Of a stretch of 64,000 nucleotides of DNA, positions 27,860 to 36,368 are shown one piece after another. The position numbers and the translations under genes are program-made. Numbering within the stretch: position 1 is the stretch's first letter; the number at the start of each line of letters is the position of its first letter. Below the pieces are notes generated by a model. The model searched no databases. It was given only the letters and a program-made list of their open reading frames with translations, and was not told the DNA's origin. This stretch comes from JAUWGC01 sp963753055 (GTDB lineage: Bacteria; Bacteroidota; Bacteroidia; Bacteroidales; B18-G4), in contig CAVWAP010000002.1 in NCBI GenBank assembly GCA_963753055.1, positions 515,001-579,000 of the forward strand, given 5' to 3'.

Positions 27860-30096
27860 TCAAATTAGTGAAATTCTTAAGCTTTTTCCTGCTTTTTGTA
27901 CTATTGAATTCCTTTGCTCAGGAGAGTCGCATCACATTGATTCAAGATGGTCATAGTGACTATGAAATAGCAATACCAAAGGAAGCAGATTCTATTGAAC
28001 GATATGCAGCAGCAGAACTGCAACATTATCTTTTTCAAATCTCTGGCGTGACACTGCCAATAACAAACCATACCAGGACAAAGCATAAAAAGAAAATATT
28101 ACTTGCTAAAACAACACGGGCCCGGCTGCAAAGTGATGGATTTACTATCACTACTCAAAGAGATAACCTGCTGATTAATGGGGGGAGGGATAAAGGAGTT
28201 TTATATGGTGTTTATGAGTTACTTGAGAAATACCTTGGTTGCCGCATGTATTCCCCTGATGTAATTGTTATTCCTGAACAAAAGACAGTATCAATTCCTC
28301 AGATAGATGTTTCACTAAACCCGGTTATCACTTTCAGGGAACTGCATTTTCCAATACGTTCGAGCCAGAAGTATCTTGACTGGCACAAACTGCATTGGAA
28401 AGGAACCAACCAGAAGGATTGGGGGATGTGGGTGCATACTTTCGATGACCTGGTACCACCGGAAGAATTTTTTGAGACACATCCTGAATATTTTTCAGAA
28501 ACTAATGGATTGAGGGTCCCTTATGGTCAGCTTTGCCTGAGTAATCCAGAAGTATTTGATACGCTCGTGCGCCGCTTACAACTGAAGATGGATGAACTGC
28601 CACAGGCTCATTACTGGTCGGTATCGCAAAATGACACCTATTACCCATGTGATTGTCCTGAATGTACTGAAATCAACGAGAAGTATGGAGGATATTCAGG
28701 CTCCATGATCTGGTTTGTGAATAAAGTGGCAGAAGAATTTCCTGATAAAACCATATCTACGCTTGCCTACCAATACACACGTGCAGCACCAACCGGTATC
28801 AAACCCGCTGAAAATGTAAATGTCGTTTTGTGTTCCATCGAGTGTAACAGGAGCCTGCCAATACCTGATGACCCCAGGAGTGAATCATTCAGGGATGACA
28901 TCATCAACTGGGGTAAACTAACAGACAATATCCTGATCTGGGATTACGTGGTGCAGTTCAGAAATTATGTGAATCCCTTTCCCAATTTTCATGTCCTGCA
29001 ACCGAACCTTCAGTTTTTTGTGGACAATAACGCTTTTCTGATGTTTCAGCAGGGTAGCGGTGGGTCCTGGAGCGAATTTCATGAACTAAGGTCTTACCTC
29101 ATTGCAAAAGTCCTTTGGAACCCTGATGTTGATCTTGATATGGTGATGGATGACTTCATTAAAGGGTATTACGGTGATGCTGGTCCCTATATCAGAAAGT
29201 ACATTGATACGATGCGGGAAGCTCTGCTGGAATCCGGTGAAGGACTGGGTATTTATGGTTACCCTTATGACGGAATAAACTCATATCTAACTCCGGAACT
29301 AATCAAGAATTACCAGGACTTAATGGATCAGGCTAAGAATGCTGTTGCTGATCAACCGGATTACCTTCAAAGGGTTCAGGCCGCCAGCCTTCCACTGGAG
29401 TTTGCCATGCTGGACCTGTCCTTAAGAAATATTAATGGGGACCTGTCATATTTTACTGATGTTAACGGGGAAAGAGTGGTTAAGGAGGAAATGAGAATTC
29501 GTTTAAAAGCATTTGCAAAGCAGGCAGAAAAACTTGGAATACAAAGGATTGAAGAGCATGGCACATCACCATCTGACTATGTTGGGATTATACAAAATTA
29601 TCTCGATAAAAGCATGATGGAGAACCTGGCAATAAACAAACCCGCCAGGCTCTTAACCACTCATAGTGAAAAATACCCGGTTGGTGGTGCAGTGGCGCTG
29701 ACAGATGGTTTGCGTGGTTTGCCTGATTACCACTTCAACTGGCTGGGCTTTGAAGGGGAGGACATGGAGGCCATTATCGATTTGGGAGAACAAACCCTTA
29801 TTACCAGCATTAGCGCCGACTTCCTTCAACAATATTATGCATGGATCTGGTTGCCACAAAAACTGGTCTGTAGCGTATCAGATGATGGTGATAATTATAA
29901 AGATGTTGCCCTGGTGGAGAACCAGGCCTCCGAGAAGGAAGCTGGTGTATTTACCGAGACTTTCAAAGCTATATTTGAACCTGTAAATGCCAGGTATGTT
30001 AAAGTTGAGGCCATATCACGAAAAACATGCCCTATCTGGCATATTGGCTCTGGCCTGCCATGCTGGATTTTTATTGATGAAATAGTGGTTGAGTGA
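27856..30096 (+). CDS. secreted DUF4838 glycoside-hydrolase-like protein with discoidin-type domain
   Basis: A 746-residue protein from the ATG at 27856. A longer in-frame start at 27784 lies inside the HDAC gene and would spoil the signal peptide. The signal peptide ends at NSFAQ. Next comes an alpha-glucuronidase-like N-terminal fold (AAAELQHYLFQISGV), then the DUF4838 barrel (about 180-520, with SVSQNDTYYPCDCPEC). A C-terminal F5/8 type C (discoidin) domain (about 590-746) starts NLAINKPA. It probably acts on a polysaccharide outside the cell; bond and substrate are unknown. Confidence 0.85.
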   Translation: MIKLVKFLSFFLLFVLLNSFAQESRITLIQDGHSDYEIAIPKEADSIERYAAAELQHYLFQISGVTLPITNHTRTKHKKKILLAKTTRARLQSDGFTITTQRDNLLINGGRDKGVLYGVYELLEKYLGCRMYSPDVIVIPEQKTVSIPQIDVSLNPVITFRELHFPIRSSQKYLDWHKLHWKGTNQKDWGMWVHTFDDLVPPEEFFETHPEYFSETNGLRVPYGQLCLSNPEVFDTLVRRLQLKMDELPQAHYWSVSQNDTYYPCDCPECTEINEKYGGYSGSMIWFVNKVAEEFPDKTISTLAYQYTRAAPTGIKPAENVNVVLCSIECNRSLPIPDDPRSESFRDDIINWGKLTDNILIWDYVVQFRNYVNPFPNFHVLQPNLQFFVDNNAFLMFQQGSGGSWSEFHELRSYLIAKVLWNPDVDLDMVMDDFIKGYYGDAGPYIRKYIDTMREALLESGEGLGIYGYPYDGINSYLTPELIKNYQDLMDQAKNAVADQPDYLQRVQAASLPLEFAMLDLSLRNINGDLSYFTDVNGERVVKEEMRIRLKAFAKQAEKLGIQRIEEHGTSPSDYVGIIQNYLDKSMMENLAINKPARLLTTHSEKYPVGGAVALTDGLRGLPDYHFNWLGFEGEDMEAIIDLGEQTLITSISADFLQQYYAWIWLPQKLVCSVSDDGDNYKDVALVENQASEKEAGVFTETFKAIFEPVNARYVKVEAISRKTCPIWHIGSGLPCWIFIDEIVVE

Positions 30097-30098
30097 GA

Positions 30099-30803
30099 TT
30101 AATTGCCAAACCTTCCTTTATAACCTATTGTTAAGGTTATTGTACGATTCCTGGCATCAGTGTCGGAACTGTCATAATAGAATCCCTGTTGCTGAACATC
30201 AGTAAGACCCAGGTTGTATTGCAATTGCAAAAATGTGTTACCTTCTTCGGTATGATTAAATTCCATGCCAATCCCAAAGATTAAACTTGTAGTAACTTTA
30301 GTCCAGGTATCATACAATCGCTCATTTATTTCTGAAGTACTCCCCTCCAGTGTTTCGGTACCTTTAACTTTTGCCCATCCCAGGAAAGAAATCATTGGTC
30401 CGAATTGGCCATAGAGATCAATTTTATCGGATGACAGGAAATTAAACTTTAGAAAAAGAGGAAGGCTGAAATAATGAGTCCTTAGCTTCAGGTCGGCAGA
30501 ATAGCTTTCTCCGTAACTGGTTGTGCGATCATCTTTGAATTTAGCTCCCCTTTGATCATAATTGAACCATATTTGAGCAAACCATCTCTCTGAAAACCCG
30601 TATTCACCAAAGATGCCCAGGTGCAATCCAAGCCGGGAACCAAAATCCCCCGTCACATTATCAGCCTGATTTACCAGCTTAATGCTTGAGATATTCAACC
30701 CTCCATCTACTCCACCATGCCATTCCTGGGCATGCACCTTACAGGTCAGGAGAGAGAATAAGATTATTATTGGGAATAGTTTAAAGTAACTGTGAAATCT
30801 CAT
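30099..30803 (-). CDS. outer-membrane beta-barrel protein (porin family)
   Basis: A 234-residue protein with a signal peptide (ILFSLLTCKVHAQ). The body has about eight amphipathic strands and ends in a strand finishing TLTIGYKGRFG. It opens the mature part with EWHGGVDGGLNISSIKL, typical of PorT-like barrels. The ATG at 30803 is preferred over the TTG two codons earlier. The function is unknown. Confidence 0.75.
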   Translation of the reverse strand: MRFHSYFKLFPIIILFSLLTCKVHAQEWHGGVDGGLNISSIKLVNQADNVTGDFGSRLGLHLGIFGEYGFSERWFAQIWFNYDQRGAKFKDDRTTSYGESYSADLKLRTHYFSLPLFLKFNFLSSDKIDLYGQFGPMISFLGWAKVKGTETLEGSTSEINERLYDTWTKVTTSLIFGIGMEFNHTEEGNTFLQLQYNLGLTDVQQQGFYYDSSDTDARNRTITLTIGYKGRFGN

Positions 30804-30917
30804 GATCAAAGTTTTATCGGTTGTAATTCAAAGATAATAGGTTTTATTACAATGCAATAAATCAGCCGGATATAATTATTTAGAATTGATTTAAATAACT
30901 GAAGGCCATTGCTTTAA

Positions 30918-30949
30918 TTGACATATGGGTATATTTTTATATATATTTG
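30918..30949 (+). promoter_or_regulatory. promoter of the candidate selenoprotein gene (TTG, 21 bp, TATATTTG)
   Basis: TTG at 30918-30920 and TATATTTG at 30942-30949 match the -33/-7 elements with the usual spacing. The -7 box ends 36 bp before the ATG at 30986. This well-formed promoter argues that the gene is expressed from that ATG, upstream of the in-frame TGA. Confidence 0.55.
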
Positions 30950-30985
30950 CGTGGCTAATTAATTGTCTAATCAAAAAGTAAAATT

Positions 30986-33298
30986 ATGAAAAGATCATTC
31001 CTTACACTTATCTTAATAAGTCTGGCCGTGATTACTTTCACACAACAAGTTCCCCGTGATAAAGTAATCGTCGAGGAGGCTACAGATGTTACTGGTTGAC
31101 CTTACTGTCCAAGCGCAGCAATAGGAGTTGCAGACTTGATAGCAAATGGTCACCCTGTCGCGGCAATAGGATACCACGGCAGTGACCCTTATAATAATAC
31201 ATACTCAACAGCACGAAGGAGTTATTATGCCATTACTGGTAATCCAACAGTTGTATTTGATGGAGGAAATACCGTAGTTGGTGGGACTCCAAGCGGAAGC
31301 ATGTATGGCAGTTATTCTGGACCCGCCACAACTGCAGCAGGTGTACCCTGTTCATTTGAACTGGATATTTACGGTGATAACAACGGCTTGAATTATACAA
31401 TAATGCTTGAACTTGAGATGGTTGATACTTACTCAAGCAATAATCTGGTATGCCACCTTGTTGTGACAGAATCCAATATTCCGTATTCATGGTATTCACT
31501 CTCAGATATAGACCATACCTGTCGATTAATGGTCCCTGATGCAAATGGGACAGCTGTTGATTTCACATCAAATCCGTTAATACAGATTCCTTTACAATTT
31601 ACTTTGGATCCAACCTGGGTGGCAAGTAACTGTGAGTTGGTTGCCTTTATCCAGGATAACGTAACTAAAAATATCTTGCAGGGGGGCAACGTAGAATTAC
31701 CGAACCTTCAGCCTTTCACAGCTACTGCAGGATTTTCTGCCACTAATACAACTACCTGTGAAGGAAGCTCTGTCCAGTTTAACGATAATTCATTAGGAAA
31801 TGTAATTTCCTGGGAGTGGACATTTGAAGGAGGTAATCCTGCATCATCAACTCAACAAAATCCGAATGTAGCATACGCTGCAAATGGTGATTATGATGTA
31901 CAGCAGATAGTCTATGATGGATCTGTTTATGATACATTGACCATCACTGACTATATTGCGGTTGAGGCGGTTCCTGTTGCCCCTAATACACCAGGCGGTC
32001 CGCAGGATGCCTGTGAAGGTGGTAGTTATGACTATACAACCGATCCCGTTACTTATGCATCATCCTATAACTGGATGGTTGAACCATCTGATGCAGGATC
32101 GATGTCAGGATCTGGTACTACCGGTACATTCACAGCAGCCAATAACTGGACCGGAGCATACACCATTAAAGTAAGGGCTGAGAATGATTGCGGTAATAGT
32201 CCGTATTCAGGTACTTATGGTGGTACATTAAACCATACTCCAAATCAGTACTTCCTTGAAGGTGGAGGTGGTTATTGCGAGGGTGAACCGGGCAAGGAGT
32301 TGACACTTGCAAACTCCGAAGTAGGTGTTGATTATGAATTATATTATGAAGGTTCACCTACCGGAAATATTGTTGCCGGAACAGGTGCAGCACTGAGTTT
32401 TGGATTCGTAACAGATGAGGGAATATACACAGCTTTTGGCAGTAACTCAACCTGTGATAATAGCATGATGGGTACACCCTGGGTATTTGTTCTTGAGGAT
32501 CCATTGCAGGCTGGATTGCCGGATGGATCAACAGAAGTTTGTAATGATGGCGGTACTACTTCATATACAACTGAAGGTGCTATCGATGCAACAACATACA
32601 ACTGGTACCTTACCCCCACGGCAGCAGGTACGATTGAAGGTAGTGACGAAGAAGGTGTTGTTACATGGGACCCGTCATATGTCGGCCTGGCATACGTGTC
32701 AGTAGAAGGAGAAAATGACTGTGGAATTGGTCCTGTTTCTGCTGAACTGGAGATTGAGACATTTGAAATCCCGGATCCGGCAGTGTCGGGCCTTGAGCTG
32801 GTTTGCAATGATGAAGTTGCAGATTACAGCACAGCTGATAACGGTGGAAGCACATACAGCTGGGAGGTTACAGGTGGTACCATCATCGAAGGTGCCGGCA
32901 CCTACATGATAACTGTACAATGGGGTGACCCGGGTACTGGTTATGTAAGCGTTACCGAAACAAGTGCTGATGATTGTTCTGAAACTTCTGAAGAACTGGT
33001 TGTGACAATCGATGATTGCACCGGAATCAGTGAGCTTGTTCAGGGACAGGTGAAGGTTTATCCTAATCCAGCAAGTGAGAACACCAATGTTGAATTGACA
33101 CTGGAACAACAGGCAAATATTCAGATTCATCTGCTGAACCAGCTTGGCCAGGTCCTTATCCAGGTTGAAGAAAAGATCTCTGAAGGATTGCATGTCATTC
33201 CTGTTCCGACAGAAAATATTCCGGATGGTTTATATACCCTACAGATATTTGCCAACGGTAAACTAAAAACACAGAGTAAGTTCATAAAGACTAAATAG
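30986..33298 (+). CDS. secreted T9SS protein with thioredoxin-like domain; in-frame TGA, candidate selenoprotein
   Basis: Reading from the ATG at 30986 gives a signal peptide, then VIVEEATDVTG, a TGA (31097-31099, codon 38), and PYCPSAAIGVADLIANGHPV with no further stop for 732 codons. Secreted Bacteroidota proteins of this type read TWCxYCP at this point, so the TGA replaces the first Cys of a CxxC redox motif. Selenocysteine (UxxC) is the most interesting reading; a nonsense mutation or base error is the alternative. Domains: thioredoxin/Omp28-like (about 25-235), PKD (about 249-325), Ig-like repeats, and a T9SS type A tail (about 690-770, starting VKVYPNPASENT). The C-terminal half closely resembles the protein at 42197-44728. 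No selenocysteine machinery gene is in the window. Confidence 0.7.
31100..31138 (+). promoter_or_regulatory. SECIS-like hairpin downstream of the in-frame TGA
   Basis: CAAG (31110-31113) pairs with CTTG (31135-31138), and GCAA (31118-31121) with TTGC (31128-31131). C31116-G33133-type pairing in between is C31116 with G31133. The apical bases are TAGGAG, or AGGA if the T.G pair closes. The apical loop starts 22-23 bases after the TGA and carries G early in the loop, which fits the bacterial SECIS rules as I recall them. The stem is only moderately stable. Confidence 0.4.
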
Positions 33299-33304
33299 AT
33301 TATG

Positions 33305-33336
33305 AAAAACCCTGTGTGAATCGCGCAGGGTTTTTT
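33305..33336 (+). terminator. first of two tandem terminators after the T9SS gene
   Basis: CCCTGTG (33310-33316) and CGCAGGG (33324-33330) pair across a 7-base loop, flanked by AAAAA before and TTTTTT after. Confidence 0.8.
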
Positions 33337-33345
33337 AATGGTATA

Positions 33346-33378
33346 AAATCCAGGCGCGAACAAGCGCCTGGATTTTTT
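33346..33378 (+). terminator. second tandem terminator
   Basis: AAATCCAGGCGC and GCGCCTGGATTT form a perfect 12-bp stem with a 6-base loop, then a T run. It sits 19 bp before the MATE gene start. Confidence 0.8.
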
Positions 33379-33396
33379 TATTTTTACACAATTGTA

Positions 33397-34809
33397 ATGA
33401 ATAATAGAGTTAATAAATATCAAATTAAAGGACTGTTTAGAGATATCCTGGAATCTATAAGGGGTACCGAACAGGATTTTACCAAAGGCAATGTCGGACG
33501 TGCTATCCTGTTGCTATCCATCCCAATGGTGCTTGAGATGGCCATGGAGTCTGTATTTGCCATTGTAGATATATTTTTTGTTTCCAAACTGGGCCCGGAT
33601 GCCATTGCAACTGTTGGTGTGACCGAATCCATTATTACACTTGTTTATGCCATTGCCATTGGTTTGAGCATGGCAGCAACAGCTATGGTTTCAAGGCGCA
33701 TTGGAGAAAAGAAACCTGAAGAGGCAGCCACGGCAGCCTTTCAGGCAATTCTCACCGGTGTCATTGTTTCGATGGTAATTGCCATACCAGGACTGATCTT
33801 TGCTTCATCGATTTTGCAACTTATGGGACTTTCACCGGAAATGGCTGAACAGTATCAGGGTTACACTGCCATCATGCTTGGCAGTAATATGATTATCATG
33901 CTGTTGTTTATCAACAATGCCATCTTCAGGAGCGCTGGTGATGCAGCCATCTCTATGCGGGTTCTATGGTTTGCTAACCTGTTGAATATCATCCTGGACC
34001 CATGCCTCATCTTTGGTTTGGGTCCGTTCCCTGAATTAGGTATTGCTGGAGCTGCAACAGCCACGACTATCGGACGTGGCCTGGCTGTCGCTTACCAGTT
34101 CTACATGATGACGAAAGGCAAATCAAGGGTCAGGCTTAAAGCCAGGGATTTTAAATTGGTCCCTGCAGTTATGAAGAAATTAATCTCCCTGTCACTCGGG
34201 GGGATCGGCCAATTCATTATTGCCACATCCAGCTGGATATTCCTGGTCAGGATCATATCTGTTTTTGGGAGTGAGGTGCTGGCAGGATATACTATTGCCA
34301 TCAGGATCATAGTCTTTGCACTGCTGCCTTCATTTGGCATCAGCAATGCTGCCGCAACATTGGTTGGTCAAAACCTTGGTGCCAAACAGCCATTAAGGGC
34401 AGAAAGATCGGTCTGGATTACGGGACTGGTCAATGTGATCTTATTGGGTGTCCTTAGCTTCTTTATGATCATATTTGCTGAGAACCTGATCATGTTATTT
34501 ATGAAAGACCCTGCCGTTGTTGCTGTTGGTGCTGAGTGCCTGACAATCATTAGCTATGGTATGCTGGCGTACGGACTGGGAATGGTTATGGTCAACTCCC
34601 TGAACGGGGCCGGTGATACAACTACACCCACTAAAATCAATTTCTTTTGCTTCTGGTTGCTGGAGATACCTCTGGCATACTTTCTTGCAATTACCCTTGG
34701 TGCAGAGGAGGAAGGCGTATTTTATGCGATTGTTATTGCTGAAACGGTATTGACGGTCATTGCCTCAATCATATTCAAAAGAGGAAAATGGAAACTTAAG
34801 AAGGTCTGA
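33397..34809 (+). CDS. MATE family efflux transporter
   Basis: A 470-residue exporter with about twelve hydrophobic segments in two MATE halves. IVDIFFVSKLGPDAIATVGVTE marks the first half; GQNLGAKQPLRAE and NGAGDTTTP mark the second. It moves cationic drugs or metabolites out using Na+ or H+. The frame is open to 33316, but that region contains the two terminators, so the ATG at 33397 is used. The substrate is unknown. Confidence 0.92.
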   Translation: MNNRVNKYQIKGLFRDILESIRGTEQDFTKGNVGRAILLLSIPMVLEMAMESVFAIVDIFFVSKLGPDAIATVGVTESIITLVYAIAIGLSMAATAMVSRRIGEKKPEEAATAAFQAILTGVIVSMVIAIPGLIFASSILQLMGLSPEMAEQYQGYTAIMLGSNMIIMLLFINNAIFRSAGDAAISMRVLWFANLLNIILDPCLIFGLGPFPELGIAGAATATTIGRGLAVAYQFYMMTKGKSRVRLKARDFKLVPAVMKKLISLSLGGIGQFIIATSSWIFLVRIISVFGSEVLAGYTIAIRIIVFALLPSFGISNAAATLVGQNLGAKQPLRAERSVWITGLVNVILLGVLSFFMIIFAENLIMLFMKDPAVVAVGAECLTIISYGMLAYGLGMVMVNSLNGAGDTTTPTKINFFCFWLLEIPLAYFLAITLGAEEEGVFYAIVIAETVLTVIASIIFKRGKWKLKKV

Positions 34810-34929
34810 TTCATGTTCACATTGAGCATGGACGATTATTCATGTACACATTGAGCATTGAGCATTTTGCATGTACCAAGGAAATCCTTGTTCAATGCGT
34901 ACATGCTCAATGCTCAATGCGTACATGTT
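34810..34929. repeat. R1: heptad-type repeat with inner palindrome, left of the four-helix-bundle pair
   Basis: Left arm repeats of ATTGAGC-type words and right arm repeats of ATGCTCA form an imperfect inverted repeat around CAAGGA-AA-TCCTTG (34877-34890). A shorter version occurs twice more, at 35343-35432 and 35846-35933, bracketing each gene copy. Confidence 0.85.
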
Positions 34930-35280
34930 CTACCTTTTTTTCGCAGTTTCCAATGTCCTGTAAAAGATGGCTAACAATTCATCGCTTTCCTTTATAAGCC
35001 GTTGCAGTCCGTTTCGATCTTTGCAAATATTATTCATCGCTATGATCTGAAGGTTTATAAAGGTTTCTCGTAGTTCTTTCTGTACAAGGCTAACTTTATG
35101 AATGAAGTCTCTTTTGGATTCAGCACTTTGAGCCTCTCCATAGTTCAATGCTGTAGATATACCAGACCGTATAATCTGTTGTGTAAGTTGAACACCTGCA
35201 TAATTCTTTTTTACCTGCTCTGATATATTAATGATTTCATTGGCATATATAACAAGCCGTTTTTCAAGTTCTTTTTTCAT
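34930..35280 (-). CDS. four-helix-bundle protein (23S rRNA IVS/S23 family), copy 1
   Basis: A 116-residue protein from the ATG at 35280: MKKELEKRLVIYANEIINIS, then the family core QIIRSGISTALNYGEAQSAES followed by KRDFIHKV. This is the four-helix-bundle family first seen as ORFs in 23S rRNA intervening sequences; the biochemical role is unknown. A longer frame to 35382 only reads through the repeat. It lies in a 503-bp unit that is repeated once, and the two copies differ at a single base in the shared gene-plus-leader part I compared. Confidence 0.88.
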   Translation of the reverse strand: MKKELEKRLVIYANEIINISEQVKKNYAGVQLTQQIIRSGISTALNYGEAQSAESKRDFIHKVSLVQKELRETFINLQIIAMNNICKDRNGLQRLIKESDELLAIFYRTLETAKKR

Positions 35281-35330
35281 AATACAACCTTTTATGGTTA
35301 ATACCAGGAAAAAGATTTTGTTCCCACCAT
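35281..35330 (-). promoter_or_regulatory. conserved leader of four-helix-bundle copy 1
   Basis: On the minus strand this reads TGGTGGGAACAAAATC, a T run, CCTGGTATTAACC, then GGTTGTATT before the ATG. The same order is seen before all four gene copies and behind mutY. Whether it is a promoter, a binding site or an RNA element is unknown. Confidence 0.65.
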
Positions 35331-35342
35331 AATGTAACAAAT

Positions 35343-35432
35343 TCATGTTCACATTGAGCATGGATGATTTTGCATGTACCAAGGAAATCCTTGTTCAATG
35401 CGTACATGCTCAATGCTCAATGCGTACATGTT
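35343..35432. repeat. R2: repeat between the two four-helix-bundle copies
   Basis: This is a shorter form of R1 with the same inner palindrome CAAGGA-AA-TCCTTG and the same ATGCTCA heptads on its right side. Confidence 0.88.
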
Positions 35433-35783
35433 CTACCTTTTTTTCGCAGTTTCCAATGTCCTGTAAAAGATGGCTAACAATTCATCGCTTTCCTTTATAA
35501 GCCGTTGCAGTCCGTTTCGATCTTTGCAAATATTATTCATCGCTATGATCTGAAGGTTTATAAAGGTTTCTCGTAGTTCTTTCTGTACAAGGCTAACTTT
35601 ATGAATGAAGTCTCTTTTGGATTCAGCACTTTGAGCCTCTCCATAGTTCAATGCTGTAGATATACCAGACCGTATAATCTGTTGTGTAAGTTGAACACCT
35701 GCATAATTCTTTTTTACCTGCTCTGATATATTAATGATTTCATTGGCATATATAACAAGCCGTTTTTCAAGTTCTTTTTTCAT
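35433..35783 (-). CDS. four-helix-bundle protein, copy 2
   Basis: The protein is identical to copy 1 over its 116 residues. The only base change I saw is upstream of the start, in the leader (GAATTTG here against GATTTTG on the plus strand). The near-identity means a very recent tandem duplication of gene plus repeat. Confidence 0.88.
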   Translation of the reverse strand: MKKELEKRLVIYANEIINISEQVKKNYAGVQLTQQIIRSGISTALNYGEAQSAESKRDFIHKVSLVQKELRETFINLQIIAMNNICKDRNGLQRLIKESDELLAIFYRTLETAKKR

Positions 35784-35833
35784 AATACAACCTTTTATGG
35801 TTAATACCAGGAAAAAGAATTTGTTCCCACCAT
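35784..35833 (-). promoter_or_regulatory. conserved leader of four-helix-bundle copy 2
   Basis: This is the same leader as copy 1, with TGGGAACAAATTC intact, matching the copy at 44961 more closely. Confidence 0.65.
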
Positions 35834-35845
35834 AATGTAACAAAT

Positions 35846-35933
35846 TCATGTTCACATTGAGCATGGACGATTTTGCATGTACCAAGGAAATCCTTGTTCA
35901 ATGCGTACATGCTCAATGCTCAATGCGTACATG
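35846..35933. repeat. R3: right-hand repeat of the four-helix-bundle pair
   Basis: This is the third copy of the repeat, again with CAAGGA-AA-TCCTTG and ATGCTCA heptads. It ends just before the OsmC gene leader. Confidence 0.88.
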
Positions 35934-35978
35934 ACAATAGATCTGTATCTTTGCGTCAAAATTAATCAAGCATCAATT

Positions 35979-36368
35979 ATGGAAATCTATTTTGACGGCA
36001 ATAAAAAAGTATTTGCCGATGTTAACGGTTTTACAATAAAAACGGATCAGAATCCACGCTCAGGAGGTGACGGGGAATATCCGGAGCCCTTTACCATGTT
36101 CCTGGCTTCACTTGGAACTTGTGCAGGGATTTATGCCAAGGTTTTTTGTGATCAGCGCGGAATACCTACAGATAATATAAAGCTTACACAGGATCAGAAA
36201 TATGATCCGGTGATGAAAATGATAGGTGAGATTGATCTTAAGATCCATGTGCCTTCAGATTTTCCGGGAAAATATGATAATGCATTGATACAAACTGCAA
36301 GCTTGTGCGCTGTGAAAAAGCACCTCAGAGAAGATATTAATATTGCTGTTAGCATCGTCAGATCATGA
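35979..36368 (+). CDS. OsmC family protein
   Basis: A 129-residue OsmC/Ohr-type protein. The N-terminal beta half is MEIYFDGNKKVFADVNGF. PEPFTMFLASLGTCAGIYA holds the first conserved Cys, and ASLCAVKKHL the second, the pair used to reduce hydroperoxides in this family. The ATG at 35979 is chosen; the frame before it crosses repeat R3. The thioesterase gene starts inside its stop (ATGA). Confidence 0.9.
   Translation: MEIYFDGNKKVFADVNGFTIKTDQNPRSGGDGEYPEPFTMFLASLGTCAGIYAKVFCDQRGIPTDNIKLTQDQKYDPVMKMIGEIDLKIHVPSDFPGKYDNALIQTASLCAVKKHLREDINIAVSIVRS

Noticed and set aside
31097..31099. TGA reassigned to Trp in this organism
   Set aside because: TGA is the natural stop of many intact genes here (mutY, corA, MATE, OsmC, HDAC-like), so a genome-wide change is excluded.
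33316..33396. N-terminal extension of the MATE exporter
   Set aside because: The extension is encoded by two terminators; the ATG at 33397 gives the normal protein.
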